Shown here one piece after another: positions 9,811-17,212 of a stretch of DNA of 64,000 nt. The position numbers and the translations under genes were made by a program. The stretch is from contig SSGH01000025.1 in the NCBI GenBank assembly GCA_008015835.1, positions 29,357-93,356 on the forward strand, given 5' to 3'. Position 1 is the first letter of the stretch, and the number at the start of each line of letters is the position of its first letter. This DNA is from Lysobacter sp. (GTDB lineage: Bacteria > Pseudomonadota > Gammaproteobacteria > Xanthomonadales > Xanthomonadaceae). The notes below the pieces were generated by a model. That model had not been told where the DNA came from. It saw nothing but the letters and a program-made list of their open reading frames with translations, and did not search any database.

Positions 9811-10557
9811 CTACAAATGCTTGACGAACTCGCGCAGTTGCGGGACGCAGCGGCGGCTGACGTCGAGGGGTTTGTCGCCGTGTTTGAGGACGGCTTCGAT
9901 GCGGCCGTCGCCGCTGCGGCGCAGTTCGGTGAGTTCTTCGCGGGCGACGAGGCAATTGCGGTGGATGCGGACGAAGATGTCGGCGAATTCGGTTTCGAGG
10001 GACTTGAGCGATTCTTCGATCAGGTCTTCGCCGCGGGCGTGATGCACCACGACGTATTTTTCCTCGGCCTGCAGGTAACGCACGTCTTCGATCGGGATCA
10101 GACGCAGGCTGCCGCGCAGGCGGGCGCACAAATGCGTGCGGCGTTTTTCGGCGCCGCTGCCGTTGACGGCCTCGCCGTCGGCGCGCGGGGCGCGGCCGGC
10201 GACGAAGGTGCGGGCGCGGTCGAGGGCGGCGGCCAGGCGTTCGCGACGGATCGGTTTGACCAAATAGTCAACCGCCGCGGCCTCGTAGGCCGAGAGCGCG
10301 TGTTCGTCGTAGGCGGTGCAGAACACCACGGCCGGGCGCGGACTGGCCTCGGCAAGGCGGCGCGCGGCTTCCAAGCCGTCCATGCCGGGCATGGCGATGT
10401 CCAGCAGCACCACGTCCGGGGCGTGTTCCTCGCAGGCGCGAAGCGCTTCTTCGCCGTCGCCGGCTTCGGCGACCAGGGTCATGTCCGCGTGCTCCGCGAG
10501 CAGCGCGCGCAGGCGTTCGCGGGCGATCGGTTCGTCGTCGGCGATGAGGACTTTCAC
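9811..10557 (-). CDS. algR: LytTR-family response regulator, AlgR-like
   Basis: A 248-residue response regulator: a receiver domain at residues 1-120 with acidic pocket IADDEP, phospho-acceptor D53 in LLDIAMPGMD and the switch region CTAYDEHAL...DYLVKP, then a LytTR DNA-binding domain at about 145-245 (YLQAEEKYVVVHH; FVRIHRNCLVA). Length equals that of AlgR of Pseudomonas. AlgR-type regulators bind DNA through LytTR and control surface structures and virulence. Its usual membrane sensor (AlgZ/FimS) is not next to it: the 311 bp upstream are non-coding and then an esterase gene begins. hemC, often its downstream neighbour, is 3.3 kb away. Confidence 0.88.
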   Translation of the reverse strand: MKVLIADDEPIARERLRALLAEHADMTLVAEAGDGEEALRACEEHAPDVVLLDIAMPGMDGLEAARRLAEASPRPAVVFCTAYDEHALSAYEAAAVDYLVKPIRRERLAAALDRARTFVAGRAPRADGEAVNGSGAEKRRTHLCARLRGSLRLIPIEDVRYLQAEEKYVVVHHARGEDLIEESLKSLETEFADIFVRIHRNCLVAREELTELRRSGDGRIEAVLKHGDKPLDVSRRCVPQLREFVKHL

Positions 10558-10868
10558 GGCGGGCGGCGTCTCGGGTCGGCGGCGGGGTTCGAGCGGCGCT
10601 CGTGCGGCGTTCGAGCAGCGTTCGATACGGTGTCTAGCGGTCTGGCGAACGACGATCGTGTCGGTCGTCGTTCGAATCGCGAGTCCGGCGCAGCCTTGGA
10701 CTCGCCGCCGACGAATCGGGCGCTTGCGCGCTCGCTTCGCCGTCGTCGCCCTCCCTGACTGCGCTAGCGGGCCGTTTTGCGACGGCCTGCTAGAACGTTA
10801 GACGCATACTAGCCCCGGTCCCGGCCGCGGTCATCCGGCGATGCAGCAGACGCGCGCCTCCGATGGGT
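10558..10868. other. Intergenic stretch between algR and an esterase gene
   Basis: 311 bp without a credible gene. The part next to algR has short GC-rich repeats of TTCGAGC/GTTCGA type, which could be binding sites or chance. The algR promoter should lie here. No sensor-kinase remnant is recognisable. Confidence 0.4.
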
Positions 10869-11570
10869 TCAACCGGCGGCGAAGACCGTGCCCAGCCAGT
10901 CGCCGATGTCGCGCACTTCCGGGTCGCAGACGCTGTGCTGGATCGGATAGGTGCACCAGGCGACCGCGAACCCCAGGCGTTTGAGCAAGGCGGCGCTGGC
11001 CTCGCCGTAGCGATACGCGATCACCGGGTCGTACTGGCCGTGGGCCATGAACACCGGTTGCCGCGTCGCGCCCGCGCCCAGACGGGCTTCGGCGCTTTGC
11101 GGCGAGGACACGTACGTGGAGAGCGCCAGCAATCCCGCCAGCGGCGTTTCGCGACGCAGCCCCGTGGCGAGCGTGATCGCGCCGCCCTGCGAGAATCCGG
11201 CCAACACGATCCGCGACGCGGGTATGCCGCGCGCTTCTTCGCGGGCGATCAAGGCTTCGACCTGCGCGATCGAGACCTCCACGCCGTCTTCGTCGCCGCG
11301 GCGCGTGGGATCGAAGTCCAAATCGGAGATGTCGTACCAGGCGCGCATCGCCTGACCGTTGTTGATCGTGACCGGGCGTACAGGCGCGTGCGGGAACACG
11401 AAACGCACCGCGGGCCAATCGCGGCCATGGACCAACGCGGGGACGATCGGCGCGAAACCGTGACCGCTATCGCCCAATCCGTGCAACCAAATCACGGTCC
11501 ATGCGGGATCGGGGCCGGTCGCGCGTTCGATGGCGTCGAGCGGAGGAAGCGAATCGATAGGCATCGTCAT
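10869..11570 (-). CDS. Carboxylesterase / phospholipase of the alpha/beta-hydrolase fold
   Basis: A 233-residue cytoplasmic esterase of the carboxylesterase-2/acyl-protein-thioesterase-like group. It shows the oxyanion motif WLHGLGDSGHGF near residue 30, the nucleophile serine in GFSQGGA (about residue 117), an aspartate in GQYDPVI (about 171) and the catalytic histidine in IQHSVC (about 212), in the expected order. Length fits the family (about 215-230). It hydrolyses short-chain esters; the natural substrate is unknown. The ATG at 11570 follows 279 bp of mostly non-coding sequence shared with the divergent EcsC-family gene. Confidence 0.9.
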   Translation of the reverse strand: MTMPIDSLPPLDAIERATGPDPAWTVIWLHGLGDSGHGFAPIVPALVHGRDWPAVRFVFPHAPVRPVTINNGQAMRAWYDISDLDFDPTRRGDEDGVEVSIAQVEALIAREEARGIPASRIVLAGFSQGGAITLATGLRRETPLAGLLALSTYVSSPQSAEARLGAGATRQPVFMAHGQYDPVIAYRYGEASAALLKRLGFAVAWCTYPIQHSVCDPEVRDIGDWLGTVFAAG

Positions 11571-11849
11571 GCGCCTATTCTGAACGCGGGCGATGCGACT
11601 GACCAGCCGGGCGAAGCGCGCCGCGACGATGCGCGCTTCGACGCGAAAAAGCGCACGATGCGGGGCGAACGATCCCGCTATTTCTTACAGCTTCCATCCG
11701 GCCGCATCCGCCCTAGGCTAACGATTGCGCACGGCCTGCGGATGCCCGCCGACGAATCGCCCGACCTTCCGAGCGCGCTCGGAAGCCTCGACGCTTCGCG
11801 AACGGAGCCGCGCCCGCGCGAACGCTCGGCGCACGGGGGAACCGCCACG

Positions 11850-12626
11850 ATGTCGTTATCGACCGATCATCTATCGCAATTGACCGGCGCCAAAACGCTG
11901 CTGGAGAACGGCGGCTTACCGGCGAAGATCGGCGGGCTGTTCGGCATTTCGGTCGGCAACGCCAACGAATTGCTGCCGGCCGACTGGTCGGCGCACGGCG
12001 CGGCGATCGCGCACGACACGGTGATGCTGGCCCTGCGCGGCATGCTGATGACGTTGGGCATCGGCGACGATATTTTCCCGCCGCTGACGCGATTCGCCGC
12101 CGCGATGCGCGCGCAGGATCGAGTCGCGGGCTTGCCCGGGCTGGCGCTGGAATTGCCGGTTTCGACGATGCTGCTGTGCCGCTCGATCGCCGACATCGCG
12201 CACGCGAACGGCGAACACGCCGACAACCTGCGCACGCGTCTCGCGTGCTTGGAGCCGCTCGCGCTCGGCGATGCGCACGGCGTGGACGGCGTCGGCTATT
12301 TCGCGGCGCGCGAAGGTCTCGCCGCGCCGACCGAACGCGCGGCGGACTATTTGAGCAACACGTTCATGGTGGACGACGAATCGCCGGAGTTGGCCGATTA
12401 CGTCGGCGTGGTCGCGACGCGGTTCCGACATCAAATCGAGACCCATGTGGCCGCAGAAGCCGCACTGGACATCGGCGCGCATTACACCTCGGCGGTCAAA
12501 CTGCTGTTGATCGATCATTTTCTCGATATCGCCCGCGGGCATTTCGTCGTGCGCCGATTGGAGCGCATCTACGGCGGGCGCGAGGTGCGAGCGACGTACG
12601 AGCGGATTCGTCCGACCAACGCGTAG
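11850..12626 (+). CDS. EcsC-family protein
   Basis: A 258-residue protein resembling the EcsC family. The C-terminal signature VKLLLIDHFLDIARGHFVVRRLER (from about residue 217; the most diagnostic part is the HF...ARGHFVVRRLER portion) is well kept. Several moderately hydrophobic helices (about 30-60, 70-85 and 105-125) suggest membrane association. Function in proteobacteria is not established. A longer open frame exists, but ATG 11850 follows a purine-rich GGGGGAA and matches the usual N-terminus length. It is convergent with rtcR. Confidence 0.8.
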   Translation: MSLSTDHLSQLTGAKTLLENGGLPAKIGGLFGISVGNANELLPADWSAHGAAIAHDTVMLALRGMLMTLGIGDDIFPPLTRFAAAMRAQDRVAGLPGLALELPVSTMLLCRSIADIAHANGEHADNLRTRLACLEPLALGDAHGVDGVGYFAAREGLAAPTERAADYLSNTFMVDDESPELADYVGVVATRFRHQIETHVAAEAALDIGAHYTSAVKLLLIDHFLDIARGHFVVRRLERIYGGREVRATYERIRPTNA

Positions 12627-12665
12627 GGCGGCGACGCGATCACGCCGAAGAGCGGCCGGCGAAGG

Positions 12666-14264
12666 TCAGCCCCGCCCCATCGCCCGAATCCGCTCCCAGT
12701 CCACATCGAAGCGCGCCAGGTACTTGCGCAGGCGGTCGGCATCGTTGACGCTGCTGCGCTGCGTGCGCGACATCGCGAACAAGGTGCGGCCGGCGTCGGA
12801 CAGCGACGCGGCGCGCGCGCAGACCGCGACCACGTCTTCGAGCTGCACGCGATCGAAGCGATCGAGCTCGGCCGCGCGCGCGCCGAGCAAAGCCGTAAGC
12901 GGCGAGGCGTCTTCGGCGGGCCGCCACTGTCGGCGCAGACGCGCGATTTCCTCGTCCACCACGTCCAGCCCGATGCGGCCGGCGTGCGCCAACGTGGCCA
13001 TGCGCATCACCGACGCGCCCAGATCGCGGAAATTGCCCGACCACGCCGCCTCGGGACTGGCCGCGAAGCGCAGATACCGTTCGCGGGCTTCGCGATTGAA
13101 GGCGACCCGCTGCCGCTGTTCGCGCGACCAGCGCTCCAGCTCGAACTCCAGATTCGGTTCGATGTCCTCGATGCGTTCGGCCAACCCCGGCAATCGATAC
13201 GTCCACAGATTCAGCCGCGCCAGCAGATCGTCGCGAAAGCGACCGGCGCGCACCGCGTCGTGCAGGTCGCGATTGGTGCCGGCGATCAACTGAAAATCGC
13301 TTTCGACGTCTTTATCGCCGCCGACCGGCGGGAATCGCTTTTCTTCCAACGCGCGCAGCAGCAGCGCCTGTTCGTCCAGGCCCAATTCGCCGATTTCGTC
13401 GAGAAACAGCAGACCTTTGTCGGCCGAGCGCAGCAACCCCGCGCGATCGGCGGCGGCGCCGGTGTATGCGCCTTTGACGTGGCCGAACAGCGCGCTCATC
13501 GCGCCGTCGCCGCGCAAGGTCGCGCAATTCACTTCGACGAAGCGCCCGGGCAATTGGTGCTTCTGCCGCTTCAGCTCGAACACGCGTTTGGCGAGCTGAC
13601 TCTTGCCCGCACCGGTCGGCCCCATCAATAGCATCGGCGCTTTCGAACGCGTGGCGACGGTCTCGATCTGTTCGATCATGCGATTGAACGCCGCATTGCG
13701 CGTCGCGATGCCGCTCTTGAGCAGATCGCGGTCCTCGATGCGCTGCTGCTCGAACCGCTGCGCGATGGCGTCGTAACGCGAGAGATCCAAATCGATGATG
13801 GTGTAGCTGCCGGGGTCGCTGCCGCTCTGTTTGCGCGGCGGCGAAGTCTGCAGCAAACGGCCGGGGAAATGCCGGCTTTCGGCGAGCAGAAACCAGCAGA
13901 TCTGCGCGACGTGCGTGCCGGTGGTGATGTGGATGTAGTAATCCTCTTCGTCCGGCTTGAACGCGTAGCCGCGCACGAAGTCGTGCAGCGTCGCGTACAC
14001 GCTCTCGAAGTCCCATGGGTCCGCGATGTACATGTCGTGATCGCGCACTTCGGTTTCCGGCGAAATCTGCGCCAGATCCTCGACGACCGTTTTCGCCACG
14101 CGCGCATAGCGGCGACGGTCGCTCAACAGTTCCAAGCGATCGAGCAGGAAGTCCTCGTGCATGCCCAGCGACACCGTGGGCCGCCATTTTTCCCATCGAC
14201 CCGGCCCGGTGCCGGCGTCGAGCTGGGTTCCGAGCAAACCGAAGACGACTTGACGCTTGGCCAT
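12666..14264 (-). CDS. rtcR: RtcR, sigma-54 activator of the RNA-repair operon
   Basis: A 532-residue regulator. Residues 1-180 form the RtcR N-terminal CARF-like sensory domain (GLLGTQLDAG; YYIHITTGTHVAQICWFLLAE). Residues about 185-420 are an AAA+ domain with Walker A GPTGAGKS (near 214), the sigma-54 contact loop GAYTGA (near 264) and Walker B LLFLDEIGEL (near 282). The C-terminus is a winged-helix DNA-binding region. RtcR is known to hold the operon off until the CARF domain senses an RNA-damage ligand, then drives sigma-54 transcription. It is divergent from rsr, with an AT-rich operator-like region and a sigma-54 promoter between them, so the regulon is visible directly. Confidence 0.95.
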   Translation of the reverse strand: MAKRQVVFGLLGTQLDAGTGPGRWEKWRPTVSLGMHEDFLLDRLELLSDRRRYARVAKTVVEDLAQISPETEVRDHDMYIADPWDFESVYATLHDFVRGYAFKPDEEDYYIHITTGTHVAQICWFLLAESRHFPGRLLQTSPPRKQSGSDPGSYTIIDLDLSRYDAIAQRFEQQRIEDRDLLKSGIATRNAAFNRMIEQIETVATRSKAPMLLMGPTGAGKSQLAKRVFELKRQKHQLPGRFVEVNCATLRGDGAMSALFGHVKGAYTGAAADRAGLLRSADKGLLFLDEIGELGLDEQALLLRALEEKRFPPVGGDKDVESDFQLIAGTNRDLHDAVRAGRFRDDLLARLNLWTYRLPGLAERIEDIEPNLEFELERWSREQRQRVAFNREARERYLRFAASPEAAWSGNFRDLGASVMRMATLAHAGRIGLDVVDEEIARLRRQWRPAEDASPLTALLGARAAELDRFDRVQLEDVVAVCARAASLSDAGRTLFAMSRTQRSSVNDADRLRKYLARFDVDWERIRAMGRG

Positions 14265-14270
14265 GATCCA

Positions 14271-14341
14271 TTCCGATAATAAACGATATGAAAATATACA
14301 TTATTGGAAAATCCGGCGATGAAGATTCCGACGAAAATCGC
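14271..14341. promoter_or_regulatory. Candidate RtcR upstream activator region with inverted repeats
   Basis: The rtcR-rsr gap is much more AT-rich than its surroundings. It holds TTCCGATAAT (14271-14280) and its near-perfect inverted copy ATTATTGGAA (14300-14309; 9 of 10 bases, 19-base spacer), followed by a second inverted pair GGCGAT...ATCGCC (about 14315-14341). They lie 50-115 bp upstream of the sigma-54 promoter, the usual place for an enhancer-binding protein. That RtcR binds them is inference. Confidence 0.5.
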
Positions 14342-14386
14342 CATATATCTTTTTTAATCAATACGTTAGTCGAACCCGACGCGGGT

Positions 14387-14402
14387 TGGCACGGCCATTG
14401 CA
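14387..14402 (+). promoter_or_regulatory. Sigma-54 promoter of the rsr-rtcBA operon
   Basis: TGGCAC-N5-TTGCA matches the -24/-12 consensus at every key base, with GG and GC dinucleotides correctly spaced. It lies 45 bp upstream of the rsr start codon and downstream of the AT-rich region next to rtcR, which encodes a sigma-54 activator. Transcription should begin near 14413. Confidence 0.88.
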
Positions 14403-14447
14403 ATAGACAGGGCAAACCCGAACGGGCATTCCCGACAGGAGACACCG

Positions 14448-15998
14448 ATGGCCAACAACGCTCTTTTCGCTTCCCACCGCGGCGCTCACGTGCCGGCGGC
14501 CGACGCCCGCAACGAGGCCGGCGGCCTGGCCTATGCGCGTCGCCCTGAAGCCGCACTCGCGCTGTACGCCGCCACCGGCTGCCTCAACGGCACCTTCTAC
14601 GCCGACGCCGAGCAGCAGTTGGACGTGGTGTCGGGACTGTGCGCGAAGGTCGATCCGCGCTTCGTCGCGAAGACCGCGATCTACGCACGCCGCACCGCGT
14701 TCATGAAGGATATGCCGGCGCTGTTGCTGGCCAGCCTGTCGCTGCGCGATCCCGAGGCCTTCGCCGCCGCGTTTCCGCGCGTCGTCGACAACGGCCGCAT
14801 GCTGCGCAACGTCGTGCAGATCCTGCGCAGCGGTCGCGTCGGCCGGAAATCGCTGGGATCGCTGCCGAAGCGCTTGATTCGCGAGTGGCTGGGGAACGCG
14901 TCGACCGATCAACTGATCAACGCCGCGATCGGCAACGATCCGTCGTTGGCGGATGTGATCAAGATGGTCCACCCGAAGCCGGCCGATGCCGAGCGCGAGG
15001 CGCTGTACGCATGGATCATCGGCAAGCCGTACGACGCGACCAGGCTGCCGGAGAAGGTGCGCGCCTACGAGACGTTCAAACGCGACCCGCAGCGCGCGAT
15101 GCCGGACCTGCCGTTCCAGTACTACACCGCGCTGCCGTTGAACGCATCGCACTGGAAGGCGCTGGCGACCCACGCCTCGTGGCAGGCCTTGCGTCAGAAC
15201 CTCAATGCGTTCGCGCGTCACGGCGTGTTCGCGGACAAGTACGTGCTGCGCAAGGTCGTGGCGAAGCTGGGCGATGCCGATGCGATCCGTCGCGCCCGCG
15301 CGTTTCCGTATCAGTTGTTGACCGCGTACCAGGCGACCGCGGCATTGCCGCGCGAAATCGCCGATGCGCTGCAGGACGCGATGGAAATCGCGACCGGCAA
15401 CGTGCCGACGCTGGAAGGCGATGTGGTGGTGGCGGTGGACGTGTCGGGGTCGATGGCCTCGCCGGTGACCGGTTTCCGCAAGGGCGCGACCACCACGACC
15501 CGCTGCGTGGACGTGGCGGCGTTGATCGCGGCCTGCGTGCAGCGCAACAGCCCGCAGGCGCGCGTGATGCCGTTCGACACCGCCGTACGCGAAGTGCGGA
15601 CGAATCCGCGCGACAGCGTGGTGACGCAGGCGCAGCGACTGGCGAAGTTGTGCGGCGGCGGCACCAGCGTCAGCGCGCCGTTGGCGCAGTTGAACGCCGA
15701 GCGCGCGAACGTCGATCTGCTGGTGCTGGTGTCGGACAACGAGAGCTGGCGCGACACGCGCGGTTCCGGCGCGACCGAGACCATGCGTCAGTGGGCGCAG
15801 ATCAAGACGCGCTGCCCGCAGGCAAAGTTGGTCTGCATCGATCTGCAGCCGGTCGCGACCGCGCAGACGGTGGAGCGCGAGGATGTGCTGCACGTCGGCG
15901 GCTTCAGCGACGCGGTGTTCGACCTGCTCGCGAATTTCGCGGCGGAAGGCGCCGGCGCACGGCGCTGGGTGGAGAAGATCGCGAGTATGGAGTTGTAG
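14448..15998 (+). CDS. rsr: Rsr, bacterial Ro60 homologue (TROVE domain)
   Basis: A 516-residue ring-shaped RNA-binding protein. The TROVE HEAT-repeat region spans about residues 20-310 (FVAKTAIYARRTAFMKDMPALL; LPKRLIREWL), and a von Willebrand A domain follows with the MIDAS motif DVSGS at about residue 331 and LLVLVSDNESW near 425. Ro60 proteins bind Y RNAs and misfolded RNAs and, in bacteria, work with PNPase or with RNA repair. The gene is first in the sigma-54 operon and is followed within 60 bp by a Y-RNA-like element, the arrangement known for rsr-yrl-rtcBA loci. The start is set by CAGGAG about 8 bases upstream. Confidence 0.93.
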   Translation: MANNALFASHRGAHVPAADARNEAGGLAYARRPEAALALYAATGCLNGTFYADAEQQLDVVSGLCAKVDPRFVAKTAIYARRTAFMKDMPALLLASLSLRDPEAFAAAFPRVVDNGRMLRNVVQILRSGRVGRKSLGSLPKRLIREWLGNASTDQLINAAIGNDPSLADVIKMVHPKPADAEREALYAWIIGKPYDATRLPEKVRAYETFKRDPQRAMPDLPFQYYTALPLNASHWKALATHASWQALRQNLNAFARHGVFADKYVLRKVVAKLGDADAIRRARAFPYQLLTAYQATAALPREIADALQDAMEIATGNVPTLEGDVVVAVDVSGSMASPVTGFRKGATTTTRCVDVAALIAACVQRNSPQARVMPFDTAVREVRTNPRDSVVTQAQRLAKLCGGGTSVSAPLAQLNAERANVDLLVLVSDNESWRDTRGSGATETMRQWAQIKTRCPQAKLVCIDLQPVATAQTVEREDVLHVGGFSDAVFDLLANFAAEGAGARRWVEKIASMEL

Positions 15999-16051
15999 GC
16001 GAAGGAAAAGTCCCGGCCGGGATGGGCCGGCCGGGCGCATCGAAGGTTTCG

Positions 16052-16199
16052 CCATCGATGATCGCGAATGCTGGGAAAACTACACCCTATGACGGTCCAG
16101 GTCGCGGGTTCGAGTCCCGCCCGCCGCGAATCTGTGCGGCGGTAGCTCAGTCGGATAGAGCAGGAACGTTTTCCCGAATTTTGTCGCGGTCCTCGATGG
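16052..16199 (+). ncRNA. Y-RNA-like ncRNA 1, circularly permuted tRNA mimic
   Basis: The ends pair as a long interrupted stem: CCATCGA (16052-16058) with TCGATGG (16193-16199), TCGCGA with TCGCGG (near 16062 and 16184), and GGGAAAAC (16073-16080) with GTTTTCCC (16168-16175). Inside is a tRNA body in permuted order: T-arm (stem 16104-16108/16116-16120, loop TTCGAGT), acceptor 3' strand CCGCCGC (16121-16127), an 8-base loop, acceptor 5' strand GCGGCGG (16136-16142), then TA and a D-arm (GCTC, loop AGTCGGATA, GAGC; 16145-16161). This is the fold of bacterial YrlA RNAs, which bind Rsr through the terminal stem. There is no anticodon arm. RNA ends are predicted from pairing only. Confidence 0.8.
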
Positions 16200-16505
16200 T
16201 TTCTATACAAAGCGCAGTCGATTCGTTGTTCTCGGCCGCGCGCGCGGCTTCGGAGTTACGGCACGCCCACTGCTCGTCTGGGCGGGAATGTTTTCCGGAT
16301 TCTTGTCGCGGTTGTCGATGGTTTTGTTGAAAAGCGCCGCGGGTTCATTTCTATCGGCCGCGCGCGCGGCTTTGGAGTTACGGCACGCCCGATGTTCGTC
16401 TGGGCGGGAACGTTTTCCCGATTCTTGTCGCGATCGTCGATGGTTTTGTTCCTAAAGCGCTGCCGGTTCGCTGTTCTCGGTCGCGCTGACGAAGTTTCAC
16501 CACAT
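16162..16505 (+). repeat. 122-bp tandem repeat, about 2.8 copies, derived from the Y-RNA 3' strand
   Basis: Three copies start at about 16162, 16284 and 16406 with an exact 122-bp period; the third is cut short near 16505. Each begins with GGGAAYGTTTTCC and TTGTCGCGR..GTCGATGG, the 3' stem strand of Y-RNA 1. The first two contain a 14-base palindrome GCCGCGCGCGCGGC and a hairpin CGCCC-loop-GGGCG. Only the first copy is preceded by a tRNA-like body. The later units may form shorter stem RNAs or serve as processing or binding sites. The 534 bp between rsr and the next gene hold only this and Y-RNA 1. Confidence 0.75.
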
Positions 16506-16532
16506 TTCCATCTCAAGAGGGGAGAGAAACTC

Positions 16533-16886
16533 ATGACTTGCCAAACGCAAAACCCCGCGCCCCTGATCTGGGCCGCACTGATCGCGGCGATCTTCATCTG
16601 GGTGGTTTATGCGTTCGCTTCCGCGAAGCGCAATGCGCGCAAACAACGCGAAACGCGCCAGGAGCGCCTTCCCATCCTCAACGACGCGCCTCGCGTCGGG
16701 TCGCGCTACGATCTGCGTTTGTCCGACGGCCGCGTCTTCAACGATGTGGAATTGCTGGGCACGACCGATCCGGAACCGGGCGCCGCAGCGTTGGGCGATT
16801 GGGGCACATTGCTGGTCATCGGTTTGCCGAATGGGAAGAAAGCGTATCTGCGCCCGTACGCGGTTCGCATCATCCAGGAAACCTGA
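16533..16886 (+). CDS. Small membrane-anchored protein with a possible Sm-like domain
   Basis: A 117-residue protein: one N-terminal membrane segment (about residues 10-29), a very basic stretch (KRNARKQRETRQER), then a roughly 60-residue beta-rich domain. That domain reads YDLRLSDGRVFNDVELLG and ends KKAYLRPYAVRIIQ, a layout like Sm1 (L.DGR.F...L.G) and Sm2 (LR....VRII) of Sm/LSm folds; this is my inference from pattern only. A strong ribosome site (AGAGGGGAGAG) precedes ATG 16533; the longer open frame upstream is an artefact of the tandem repeat. It lies between Y-RNA 1 and Y-RNA 2 in the RNA-repair operon, so an RNA-related role at the membrane is possible. No homologue is recognised. Confidence 0.75.
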   Translation: MTCQTQNPAPLIWAALIAAIFIWVVYAFASAKRNARKQRETRQERLPILNDAPRVGSRYDLRLSDGRVFNDVELLGTTDPEPGAAALGDWGTLLVIGLPNGKKAYLRPYAVRIIQET

Positions 16887-16908
16887 TCCGCGAATTGGCC
16901 GTTTCGCA

Positions 16909-17040
16909 TTCGCCGGCCGCGAATGCCGTTGGAACTACAGGATTTTGTGGTCGCGGGTTCGAATCCCGCCCGTCGCAGGACGGTAGCTCAGCCGGGTAGA
17001 GCGCAAAACATGTTCCATCACTTTCGTCGTGGCCGGCGAA
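16909..17040 (+). ncRNA. Y-RNA-like ncRNA 2, circularly permuted tRNA mimic
   Basis: The outer stem TTCGCCGGCC (16909-16918) pairs perfectly with GGCCGGCGAA (17031-17040); inner pairs CGAA/TTCG and GGAAC/GTTCC continue it. The permuted tRNA body has a T-arm (GCGGG 16953-16957, loop TTCGAAT, CCCGC 16965-16969), an acceptor hairpin CCGTC-GCAG-GACGG (16970-16983), then TA and a D-arm (GCTC, loop AGCCGGGTA, GAGC; 16986-17002). The 5' strand shares GCGAATGCYG..GGAA.TACA with ncRNAs 1 and 3. It differs from ncRNA 1 by a shorter acceptor hairpin closed by a tetraloop. Confidence 0.8.
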
Positions 17041-17075
17041 CCTCGTTTTCGCTTCGCAACCGAACAATTTCTTTC

Positions 17076-17186
17076 GCGGCGAATGCCGGCGGGAATACAG
17101 GTTCCTCCTTCGGGAGTTGGGTTCAAGTCCCACTGCGCCGAACCCCACGCGGGCGACGCGCAGAGTCCCGCCATCCTCGTCGCCGC
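17076..17186 (+). ncRNA. Y-RNA-like ncRNA 3, variant built on a class II tRNA 3' half
   Basis: The outer stem has two 6-bp helices around an internal loop: GCGGCG (17076-17081) with CGCCGC (17181-17186) and GGCGGG (17088-17093) with CCCGCC (17167-17172). Inside are a TTCG-capped hairpin CTCC/GGAG (17105-17116) like the long variable arm of leucine or serine tRNA, a T-arm with loop TTCAAGT, and an acceptor-like helix CTGCGC (17133-17138)/GCGCAG (17158-17163). No TAGCTCAG-type D-arm is present. It ends 26 bp before rtcB, so it may also shape the rtcB leader. Assignment rests on pairing and on the shared 5' motif. Confidence 0.6.
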
Positions 17187-17212
17187 ACTTCTTTCACATG
17201 CGAGAATACGTT

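Noticed and set aside
10558..10868. Missing AlgZ-type kinase upstream of algR
   Set aside because: No kinase motif in any frame of the gap.
16101..16161. Ordinary tRNA gene (T-arm and TAGCTCAG D-arm visible)
   Set aside because: The order is permuted, there is no anticodon arm, and the ends pair as a Y-RNA stem; the same holds at 16953-17002.
16256..16597. Minus-strand ORF with repeated peptide
   Set aside because: It is a translation of the 122-bp repeat and overlaps the start of a supported plus-strand gene.
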